From assembly GCA_040384325.1 (NCBI GenBank), contig JAZKJL010000002.1:62001-126000 (forward strand): a stretch of DNA of 64,000 nucleotides, read 5' to 3'. The notes under the pieces were generated by a model. That model worked only from the letters and a program-made list of their open reading frames with translations. It made no database searches and was not told the origin of the DNA. Source of the stretch: JACMLX01 sp040384325. GTDB lineage: Bacteria > Gemmatimonadota > Gemmatimonadetes > Gemmatimonadales > Gemmatimonadaceae. Shown in pieces: positions 57,259-64,000 of the stretch (position 1 is its first letter; each line of letters begins with the position of its first letter). The position numbers and the translations under genes were made by a program.

Positions 57259-57969
57259 ATGACCCATCGCCTCACCGCCGTCATCACCGGTGCCTCCAAG
57301 GGCATCGGCGCCGCCATCGCCCGTCGCTGCGTGCGCGAGGGCGTGCAGGTGGCACTGCTGGCGCGCACACCCGCACCGCTGCACGTGCTGGCCGAGTCGC
57401 TGGGTGCGCTGGCCATCGCGGTGCCATGCGACGTCGGTGATGCGGCGCAAGTGACGGCCGCGGCAGCACAGGTCACGGCGGCATTCGGTGCTCCGCCCGA
57501 CCTGCTGGTCAACAATGCGGGTCTCTTCCAGATCGCCAACGTGGACGAGATGTCGCCGGCCGACTTCAGTGCGGTGCTGCAGGTGAACCTGATCGCGCCG
57601 TTCCTGGTCACGCGCGCGCTGCTCCCGGCGATGAAGGTGCGCGGCAGCGGCACGATCGTGACGCTCGGCTCCATCGCGGATCGCACCGTCTTCCCCGGCA
57701 ACGGCGCCTACGCCGCCAGCAAGTACGGCTTGCGGGCGCTGCACGAGGCCATGCGGGCGGAATTGCGCGGCACTGGGGTCCGAGCCACCCTCGTCTCGCC
57801 GGGGCCCGTGGACACGCCGCTGTGGGACCCGCTCGACCCCGACACCCGCCCCGGCTTCACGCCGCGCGCCGCGATGCTCTCGGCCGACGACGTGGCCGAC
57901 GCGATCTGGTTCGCTGCCTCGCGGCCCGCCAGCGTGACCATCGACGAACTCCGCCTCTCACGGAGCTGA
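57259..57969 (+). CDS. Short-chain dehydrogenase/reductase, possibly sepiapterin-reductase-like
   Basis: 236-residue classical SDR. Cofactor loop TGASKGIGAAIARR (about 10-23), NNAG, and catalytic SIAD...YAASK (Ser-Tyr-Lys). The arginine in LLARTP after the second strand suggests NADPH preference. The reaction is not shown by sequence. Its place 78 bp after folE and the PTPS gene makes a pterin reductase role (sepiapterin reductase is an SDR) a reasonable inference, while a general fatty or alcohol role remains possible. Confidence 0.85.
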   Translation: MTHRLTAVITGASKGIGAAIARRCVREGVQVALLARTPAPLHVLAESLGALAIAVPCDVGDAAQVTAAAAQVTAAFGAPPDLLVNNAGLFQIANVDEMSPADFSAVLQVNLIAPFLVTRALLPAMKVRGSGTIVTLGSIADRTVFPGNGAYAASKYGLRALHEAMRAELRGTGVRATLVSPGPVDTPLWDPLDPDTRPGFTPRAAMLSADDVADAIWFAASRPASVTIDELRLSRS

Positions 57970-57975
57970 CGCGCC

Positions 57976-58632
57976 GTGTTCACGGAGCTGATCGACACCC
58001 TGCGCTGCCCGATGCCGCATGAGGACAGCTGGCTGGTGGCCACCAGCACCCGCACCGGCAACCGGCACATCCTCGACGGCAAGCTGGGATGCCCGGTCTG
58101 CAAGGCCACGTTCGACATCACCGACGGCGAGGTGATGTTCACCACCACGCCGGTGCTGCGCAGCGCCATCGTGCTCGACGATGACGCGGCCTTCCGGCTG
58201 GCGGCCCAGCTGCACCTGGTCGAGGCACCGCAGCCGATCCTGCTGGCGGGGCTCTGGTCGCGCGCCGTCGCACCGCTGCGACGGATCGTCTCCACGGTGA
58301 CGATGTTCGTGGGCGATGCCACCACGGTGGTGACGCAGGACGAACGCGTCAGCACGCTGCGGCTGCCCAGCACCGGGATCCCGCTCGCCACCGGCGCACT
58401 GCGCGGACTGGCGCTGGACGCCGCACGTGCCACCGGCGCACACCTCGCCGATGCATCGCGCGTGGTGCGGGCGACGGGTCGGCTGGTGGTGCCCGCCGGC
58501 ATCGCACTGGACGACACGCTCTGGCGCACCCTCGCTGCCGACCAGGACGTGACCGTCGCCGAGCGACTCGCGGTGGCGTCCGCGCCCATCCAGCTGCGTC
58601 GGGCGCCGGCCGCGCCGCTGTTCGACGCCTGA
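57976..58632 (+). CDS. Trm112-like zinc-ribbon protein with unknown C-terminal domain
   Basis: 218 residues from GTG 57976, 6 bp after the SDR stop. The N-terminus (FTELIDTLRCPMPHEDSWLV, then GKLGCPVCKATFDITDGEV) has a Trm112-type fold with a Cys at about 11 and a CPVC pair; the usual first CxxC is reduced to C-P-M-P, so zinc binding may be incomplete. The remaining ~150 residues (ILLAGLWSRAVAPLRRIVST, LRGLALDAARATGAHLADAS) form no family that I recognise and have no membrane segments. Confidence 0.65.
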   Translation: MFTELIDTLRCPMPHEDSWLVATSTRTGNRHILDGKLGCPVCKATFDITDGEVMFTTTPVLRSAIVLDDDAAFRLAAQLHLVEAPQPILLAGLWSRAVAPLRRIVSTVTMFVGDATTVVTQDERVSTLRLPSTGIPLATGALRGLALDAARATGAHLADASRVVRATGRLVVPAGIALDDTLWRTLAADQDVTVAERLAVASAPIQLRRAPAAPLFDA

Positions 58633-58795
58633 GCGCTGGCGGCTTCGGGCATGGCTTTGCGATTGTGATGGTACGCGCACTGGCAGGACGCCGCTCGTCG
58701 GCCGGTGCCGCAGCGCGCGATAACTTGAGCGCGAGCGCAGTTACGCGCGCGCGATCTCCCGCCTTTCCGACCTGCTGCACACGCCCACCCTGCAC

Positions 58796-60253
58796 ATGAC
58801 GATTCCGCCGCTCGACCCGCAGGACTGGGAGCAGTACCGCGCCCTCGCGCACCGCATGGTCGACGAATCGCTGGACTACCTGCGCGACGTGCGCGAGCGA
58901 CCCACCTGGAAGCCGATGCCGGACGACGTGCGCGCGCGGCTCACGTCGCAGCCGTTGCCGCGTGAAGGCATGGGTGATGCCGCCGTGTACGAGGAGTTCC
59001 TGTCCGACGTGCGCCCGTATCCGAACGGCAACATCCATCCCCGTTTCTGGGGCTGGGTGATGGGTACCGGTACGCCGCAGGCCGCGATGGAGGATTTCCT
59101 TGCGTCGGTGATGAACCCGAACGTGGGTGGATTCGAGCAGTCGCCGATCCTGGTGGAGCGTCAGGTCGTGAAGTGGTGCGCGGAACTGATGGGATTCCCG
59201 GCCACCGCCGGCGGCATCCTCGTCAGCGGCGGCACGATTGCCAACGATCTCTGTCTCGCGGTCGCGCGCCAGAAGCGCGCCGGCTTCGACGTGCGCGCCG
59301 AGGGGCTGCAGGGTGGCCATCCGACGCTGCTGGTGTACGGCAGCACCGAGACGCATGGCTGGCTGAAGAAGGGCTGCGAACTGCTGGGCCTTGGCGCCGC
59401 TGCCTTCCGCCGTGTGCCGGTGCGCGACGACTTCACGGTGGACGTCGCCGAGATGGCGTCGATGATCGCGGCCGACCGAACGGCGGGGCATCGGCCGATC
59501 TGCATCGTCGGCACCGCCGGCACGGTGCAGACCGGCGCCACCGACGACCTGGTGGCCCTGGCCGATCTCGCCGCGCGCGAGCAGCTCTGGTTCCACATCG
59601 ACGGCGCCTTCGGTGCGATGGCCGCACTCTCGCCGGAGACGGCGGAGCAGGTGGCGGGTCAGGAGCGCGCCGACTCGGTCGCGTTCGACCTCCACAAGTG
59701 GGGCTACATGCCGTTCGACGTGGCCTGCGTGCTGGTGCGCGACGACGCCGACCTGGTGGAGACCTTCTCCGCCAGCGGCGCCTATCTCGCCAGCGAGAAG
59801 CGCGGACTGATGGCGCAGAGCGGCGTCTTCTTCGCCGATCGCGGCATCGAGCTGACACGGAGCTTCAAGGCGCTCAAGGTCTGGATGCGCCTCCGCGCCA
59901 CCGGCACCGACACCCTCGGCCAGCACATCGCGCGGAACGTGGGCCAGGCGCATCGACTGGCGTCACTGGTGACGGCGCACGATGAACTCGAGCTGATGGC
60001 ACCCGCGCCACTCAACATCGTCAACCTCCGCTACACCGCCCCCGGCCTCGACGACGCGGCGCTGGATGCGCTCAACCGCGAGATCCTGATCTCGCTGCAG
60101 GAGGAGGGTGTCGCGGTGCCGAGCGGCACGGTGATCCGCGGCCGGTTCGCGATCCGCGTCGCGATCGTCAATCACCGGTCTACCGATGCCGACTTCGATC
60201 TCTTCCTCGACGCCGTCGTTCGCCTCGGTCGTTCCCTCACGGCTTCGACCTAG
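58796..60253 (+). CDS. Pyridoxal-dependent decarboxylase (group II, aromatic amino acid-type)
   Basis: 485-residue PLP decarboxylase of the AADC/GAD family. HPRFWGWVMGTGTPQAAMEDFL, the GGTIANDLCLAVARQK cofactor region, FHIDGAFGAMAALSPE (Asp contacting PLP) and the Schiff-base lysine in FDLHKWGYMPFD (K301) are clear. Glutamate, tryptophan and tyrosine decarboxylases share this pattern and the substrate cannot be read from it. It follows the Trm112-like gene by 163 bp without a recognised signal in the spacer. Confidence 0.92.
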   Translation: MTIPPLDPQDWEQYRALAHRMVDESLDYLRDVRERPTWKPMPDDVRARLTSQPLPREGMGDAAVYEEFLSDVRPYPNGNIHPRFWGWVMGTGTPQAAMEDFLASVMNPNVGGFEQSPILVERQVVKWCAELMGFPATAGGILVSGGTIANDLCLAVARQKRAGFDVRAEGLQGGHPTLLVYGSTETHGWLKKGCELLGLGAAAFRRVPVRDDFTVDVAEMASMIAADRTAGHRPICIVGTAGTVQTGATDDLVALADLAAREQLWFHIDGAFGAMAALSPETAEQVAGQERADSVAFDLHKWGYMPFDVACVLVRDDADLVETFSASGAYLASEKRGLMAQSGVFFADRGIELTRSFKALKVWMRLRATGTDTLGQHIARNVGQAHRLASLVTAHDELELMAPAPLNIVNLRYTAPGLDDAALDALNREILISLQEEGVAVPSGTVIRGRFAIRVAIVNHRSTDADFDLFLDAVVRLGRSLTAST

Positions 60254-60288
60254 GCAACAGCGCCCATTCTAGATCTGCTGAACAGCTG

Positions 60289-60502
60289 ATCGCAGAACTG
60301 CAACAGCCGCAGAACTGCACGGCCGCAGAAGGGCAACTGCGGCATGGGGGCCGTCGGCGCGCGCCAGCCGCCTCCTGCTCCCGAACGCAGCGACTTTTTT
60401 TGGGGAACAGCGAACGGGCCCTCCACCGCATCGGAGCCCACGAAAGCTCTTGCACTTGCCCTTCTGCGGCTGTTCAGTTCTGCGGCTGTTCAGTTCTGCG
60501 AT
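60289..60502. repeat. Foldback element: 47-48-bp inverted repeats around a 119-bp centre
   Basis: Left arm 60289-60336 (ATCGCAGAACTGCAACAGCC and on) is the near-complete reverse complement of 60456-60502, differing by one indel and a few bases. Each arm also contains the short direct repeat GCAGAACTGAACAGCC twice. The centre holds a T7GGGGAACAGC tract shared with the repeats at 17.3-17.5 kb. It lies in the 292-bp spacer between the convergent decarboxylase and acyl-CoA synthetase genes. It resembles a MITE or palindromic element and would also terminate both transcripts. Confidence 0.85.
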
Positions 60503-60545
60503 ATGCCGTAAGCAGTTCAACGAAGATCCGAACGAAGCGAAGACT

Positions 60546-62426
60546 TTACTCTACGCTCCCGCTGTCCTCGTAGAGCGCGTCGATGATCGCCTTGTACTTC
60601 TCGTTGATCACGCGACGCTTGACCTTGAGCGACGGTGTCAGCTCGCCGCCCTCGATCGTGAACTCGTGCTCGAGCAGCGCGATCTTCTTGGGCGATTCGA
60701 ACTTGGCCAGACCGGCCATCTGGCTGCGCACTTCCCGATCCATCTTCTCCACCACCGCCGGGTCCACCAGCAGTGCGGTGCGATCGGTGGACGTGATGCC
60801 CTTGTGCGCGGTCCACTTCAGCAGCGCATCCCAGCTCGGCACCACCAGCATCACCGGGAACTTCCGCTTGTCGCCGATCATCACCGCCTGGCTGACGAAG
60901 GCGTTGGTGACGACCGTGTTCTCGATCGGCTGCGGCGCGATGTTCTTGCCGCCGGCGGTGACGATGATGTCCTTCTTGCGATCGGTGATCTTGAGGAAGC
61001 CATCCTGCATCGCACCGATGTCGCCGGTATGGAACCAGCCGTCGGCGTCGATCGCCTCGGCCGTCGCGGCCGGGTTGCGATAGTAGCCCTGCATCACGCT
61101 CGGGCCACGCGTGAGGATCTCGCCGTCGGCCGCGATCGTGACTTCGACGCCGGCCACCAGCTCACCCACCGTGCCGACACGGATGTTGTCGAGACGATTG
61201 ACGCTGATGACCGGGCTGGTCTCGGTGAGGCCGTAGCCTTCCACCAGCGTCAGCCCGACGGCGACGAAGAACTTGTTGATCGTGGACGCCAGCGGTGCAC
61301 CGCCGCTGCACGCCACCCGCAACCGTCCGCCGAGTTTCGCCTTGATCTTGCTGAACACCAGCTTTTGCGCCACCGCGTACTTCGCCGCCAGCAATGCACC
61401 CGGCTCGCGCTTGGCCAGGAACGCATCCGCCCATTCGTCGGCCACCTGCAGCGACCAGTGGAAGATGCGCTTCTTCAGCGGTGAGCCCGCGTTACCGCCT
61501 TCCATGATGCGCGCATAGAGCTTCTCGTAGATGCGCGGCACCGAACTGAGGATCGTCGGCCGCACTTCAGCGAGGTTGGCCGCCACCGCATCGATCGACT
61601 CGGCATACGCGATCGTGCAGCCGCCGGCGAAGAGCATGTAATGGCCGCTCATGCGCTCGAAGATGTGCGACAGCGGCAGGAAGCTGAGCGCCACGTCGTC
61701 GTCCTTCGGGTCCAGCACCGGCAGCGAGGCGAAGACGTTGCTGTACAGGTTGTCGTGCGACAGCATCACGCCTTTCGGCAGCCCGGTGGTGCCCGAGGTG
61801 TAGATCAGCGTCGCCAGATCGTCCGGCTGCGCCGAGAGTGCCGCGATCTTCCAGGCGGCGGCGCGTTCCGGCGAATCCAGCGCCGCACCTTCGGCCATCA
61901 GCTCGTCCATCGTGATGTCGCAGCCGGCAGGAGCCGGGGCGGTGAAGCTGATCACCCGGCGCAGCGATGGCACGTCGGGCCGGATACGCGCGATCTTCGC
62001 CGCCTGCTCCGGCGTCGAGACGAACATCGCGACCGCACCGCTGTCGTTGAGGATGTGCACCATCTGCTCGGCCGGCAGCGTCGGATAGATCGGCACGTCG
62101 GCGAGGCCGGCGGTGAGGCAGGCGTAGTCAGCGATCGCCCACTCGGGCCGGTTCTCCGACAGCAGTGCCACCCGGTCGCCGCGCGCCAGCGACATGCCCT
62201 GCAGCGCCATCGACGTGTGCCGCACCCGGTCCAGCAGCATCGCGTGCGAGATGTCGTGCCACTTCCCGTCGCGCTTGAAGCGCAGCGCCGCCGGCTTGGC
62301 GTAGCGTGCGATGGCGTCGAAGAAGAGCTGCGTCAGCGTGCCGGGCGCGGGCCGCGGCGGGCCGCGGTGCACGACCATGGCGCCGGTGGCGGTGTCGTGT
62401 TCGAGGGCGGCCCGGGATACTGCCAT
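60546..62426 (-). CDS. Long-chain fatty acid-CoA ligase (AMP-forming)
   Basis: 626-residue ANL-superfamily enzyme activating fatty acids with ATP and CoA. P-loop IYTSGTTGLPKG, the YGLTETSPV motif, TGDIGAMQDGFLKITDRKKD and the C-terminal catalytic Lys region are present. The long form with VHRGPPRPAPGTLTQLFFDA N-terminus is like FadD15-type synthetases, which are soluble or membrane associated. GGAGGAATC precedes the ATG, a strong ribosome site. Its upstream neighbour is a lipoprotein gene 82 bp away on the same strand. Confidence 0.93.
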   Translation of the reverse strand: MAVSRAALEHDTATGAMVVHRGPPRPAPGTLTQLFFDAIARYAKPAALRFKRDGKWHDISHAMLLDRVRHTSMALQGMSLARGDRVALLSENRPEWAIADYACLTAGLADVPIYPTLPAEQMVHILNDSGAVAMFVSTPEQAAKIARIRPDVPSLRRVISFTAPAPAGCDITMDELMAEGAALDSPERAAAWKIAALSAQPDDLATLIYTSGTTGLPKGVMLSHDNLYSNVFASLPVLDPKDDDVALSFLPLSHIFERMSGHYMLFAGGCTIAYAESIDAVAANLAEVRPTILSSVPRIYEKLYARIMEGGNAGSPLKKRIFHWSLQVADEWADAFLAKREPGALLAAKYAVAQKLVFSKIKAKLGGRLRVACSGGAPLASTINKFFVAVGLTLVEGYGLTETSPVISVNRLDNIRVGTVGELVAGVEVTIAADGEILTRGPSVMQGYYRNPAATAEAIDADGWFHTGDIGAMQDGFLKITDRKKDIIVTAGGKNIAPQPIENTVVTNAFVSQAVMIGDKRKFPVMLVVPSWDALLKWTAHKGITSTDRTALLVDPAVVEKMDREVRSQMAGLAKFESPKKIALLEHEFTIEGGELTPSLKVKRRVINEKYKAIIDALYEDSGSVE

Positions 62427-62507
62427 GATTCCTCCGTGCGGCGTGACCAGCAGGCAGGCGCCGACGGTGGCGAGCCCGGCTGGGCGTGCGGATCCGATGC
62501 GCTGAGG

Positions 62508-63347
62508 CTACGGGACTGCGCGAGCCGGCGCCAGCGGTGTGCGATCGCGAACCACGGCACCCGACGACAACGTGAACGGCACCAGGCGCAGCGTGATCGT
62601 CAGCGGACTGCCGGCAACCTCGGCGCCCTTCACGCGGTGCGACGCCTCGACCACCACCGTGCCCGTGCCGGTGGCGCCGGCTTTCGTGTATGCCTTGATC
62701 CGCAACGTGGCCGCGCCGCTGGTCACCACCGCCGAGGTGGCCGGCCGCCCACTGCCGGTGCCGACCAGCCGTACCGAGTCGAGGATGGCGGTCGAGAAAC
62801 TCACCACGCGCATCTTCACCCGCAGGCCGTTCAGCGAGACCAGCGTGGAGTCGGGCGACACCTGCCGGATCACGTTCGCGCTCACGTCGCGAAACCGCAG
62901 CGACGTGTCGGGCCGGTCGTAGACGATGGAGTCGCTGGCGGTGTTGGTGGTGACGAATCCGGTGGGTGCCGGCACCACGGCGAAGGTTTGCGTCTGGCTC
63001 TGCAGCGATCCCGCCTGGGCCACCACCCGCACCGCGCTCGCCTCCTTCACGCCAACGATGCGGAAGCCCGATGCGAGCGTGAACGCGCGCACCGAGGTGC
63101 TGTCGATGCCGATGATGCGGATCTGCGTGTCGGCCACTGCACCGCCGCTGCCGTCGAAGGCGCGGGCCGGCACTGCCGCGGGCAGCAGGTCACCGCCGCG
63201 CATCGTGTCACCCACCACCACCGCCAGCGCGGGCAGCGAGTCGAACTGCAGCGACACCGGCACCTGCGGATCGGTGCTGACGTCGGTGCAGGCGGCCAGC
63301 GCTGCAACGGTCAGCAGCGCGGCGGGAAGGCCACGCCGAGTCGGCAT
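62508..63347 (-). CDS. Lipoprotein with beta-rich repeats, unknown function
   Basis: 279 residues with lipobox LAAC (C20) in MPTRRGLPAALLTVAALAAC. The rest is Val/Ser/Thr-rich, strand-like and without catalytic signatures; ASHRVKGAEVAGSPLTITL and repeating VVTSGAATLRIKAY segments look like Ig-type beta sandwiches. The ATG overlaps the ParA-like stop (TGATG). No family named. It resembles the style of the Ig-like lipoproteins at 47.6-49.8 kb but shares no clear motifs with them. Confidence 0.7.
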   Translation of the reverse strand: MPTRRGLPAALLTVAALAACTDVSTDPQVPVSLQFDSLPALAVVVGDTMRGGDLLPAAVPARAFDGSGGAVADTQIRIIGIDSTSVRAFTLASGFRIVGVKEASAVRVVAQAGSLQSQTQTFAVVPAPTGFVTTNTASDSIVYDRPDTSLRFRDVSANVIRQVSPDSTLVSLNGLRVKMRVVSFSTAILDSVRLVGTGSGRPATSAVVTSGAATLRIKAYTKAGATGTGTVVVEASHRVKGAEVAGSPLTITLRLVPFTLSSGAVVRDRTPLAPARAVP

Positions 63348-64000
63348 CACGCGAAGTGCTCCGCGAGTCGGGCGGCGAGGTTGGTGTAGGCCAGCGCGGC
63401 CGGGTCGGTCGGCGCACGCATCACCACCGGCACGCCGGCGGCGAAGGCGTCGGCGGCTGCGATCGAGCGGGGAATCACGATGTCGAAGACCAGGTTCGAG
63501 GGCAGGTGCTGGCGGATGTACTGGGCGGTGCGCTCGCTGGACGAGTTGCCCGCCTGATACATGGTCAACAATACCCCTTCCAGCGCCAGTTGGTCGTTGG
63601 AGGCCAGTGCGTCCTGGATGCCGCGCAGGATCTGCGGCGTGGTCTGGAGGGCCAGCGGCTCGCATTGGAGCGGCACCAGCACGTGCTGACTCAGGCTCAG
63701 CACGGTGCGCACGATGCCGCCGAGTCCGGGCGGCGTGTCGACCACCACCACGTGGCAGCGCTCCCGGGCCACCCTGAGCAGCTGTGCGAGCTGCTGGGTC
63801 TCGGTGGCGCGGCGGACGTAGTCGTCGTGTTCGACCGCATCGTCCACGCTCCCCACCAGCATCGCCCGCAGCCAGGGAAGCTGGGTTGGCAGGATGATGT
63901 CGCGCAGCGACACCGTGCCCCGCAGGTAATCCGCGAACCCTGCCGTCGGGTGTCCCTTCCGCAGCCCGACGCCGTACCGCACTGCGCCCTGCGGGTCCAC
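63347..64000 (-). CDS. ParA/MinD-type ATPase, C-terminal part (cut by window edge)
   Basis: 217 residues to the right edge; the Walker A lies beyond it. The first residues, VDPQGA, are the A' motif (D-x-P-Q), followed by a Walker B-type VVVVDTPPGLGGIVRTVLSL and LVPLQCEPLALQ typical of ParA-family ATPases. Such proteins position DNA or cell-surface structures. No ParB or parS is seen in the window, so its partner is unknown. It precedes the lipoprotein gene with a 1-nt stop/start overlap. Confidence 0.9.
   Translation of the reverse strand: MDPQGAVRYGVGLRKGHPTAGFADYLRGTVSLRDIILPTQLPWLRAMLVGSVDDAVEHDDYVRRATETQQLAQLLRVARERCHVVVVDTPPGLGGIVRTVLSLSQHVLVPLQCEPLALQTTPQILRGIQDALASNDQLALEGVLLTMYQAGNSSSERTAQYIRQHLPSNLVFDIVIPRSIAAADAFAAGVPVVMRAPTDPAALAYTNLAARLAEHFA

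Overview
The window is 64 kb of high-GC bacterial chromosome, densely coding, with one 100-base assembly gap at 17604-17703. The gene mix suggests a member of the Gemmatimonadota or a close relative. It combines a TonB-dependent receptor with a carboxypeptidase-regulatory N-terminus, a PF07638-type ECF sigma factor coupled to a membrane Ser/Thr kinase with a TolB/TPR-like C-terminus, many short secreted lipoproteins, a BamA-like outer-membrane protein, and G/C-rich dispersed repeats built on a TTCACGCGG core. That placement is inference from style; there is no rRNA in the window. I saw no rRNA, tRNA, CRISPR array, prophage or transposase.

Layout. 1-9.97 kb (minus strand): a lipoate/2-oxoacid block, lipA then pdhA-pdhB-pdhC-lpd-lipB, followed by a cytosolic sulfite-oxidase-like molybdoenzyme and the start of a UvrD/PcrA-type helicase that runs off the left edge. 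A ThiO-like glycine oxidase lies upstream of lipA. 10-17.2 kb: a small membrane protein with its own terminator, two glycosyltransferases flanking a DUF3108 protein, three genes of unknown or structural role, and the BamA-like protein. 17.2-17.8 kb: repeats, the N gap and a 10-bp tandem repeat. 17.8-25 kb (minus): a complete peptide-type ABC importer (binding protein, two permeases, two ATPases, joined by 4-nt stop/start overlaps except at the binding protein) followed by a POT proton/peptide symporter.

25-34 kb: a LipM-like octanoyltransferase, gcvP and gcvH convergent on a long hairpin, coaE with a DUF2007 protein, a pseudopilin-like protein, thymidine kinase, and a large RNA-binding protein that looks like a DEAD-box helicase whose catalytic motifs have decayed. 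34-39.5 kb (plus): an aminotransferase, a stand-alone Lrp ligand-binding domain, a NurA-like nuclease and a HerA-like ATPase. 39.6-49.8 kb: TonB-dependent receptor, convergent kinase and sigma factor, then divergent haloperoxidase-like lipoprotein and two paralogous Ig-like lipoproteins. 49.9-55.7 kb: an AlkX/YcaQ-like glycosylase, SbcD, SbcC and a double-GNAT protein. 56.1-60.3 kb: PTPS-type enzyme, FolE, an SDR reductase, a Trm112-like protein and a PLP decarboxylase. 60.3-64 kb: a foldback repeat, acyl-CoA synthetase, a lipoprotein and a ParA-type ATPase cut by the right edge.

Themes. Lipoate recurs: LipA and LipB sit with PDH, while a second, unrelated octanoyltransferase sits beside the glycine cleavage genes. 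DNA-end processing recurs: NurA/HerA and Mre11/Rad50 (SbcD/SbcC) are both present about 13 kb apart, with UvrD and AlkX. FolE, a CX5HGH-type pterin synthase and an SDR make a possible tetrahydrobiopterin route. The most unusual items are the decayed DEAD-box protein, the glycosyltransferase with a roughly 290-residue disordered tail, the NurA/HerA module with a non-standard P-loop, and the dispersed and foldback repeats.
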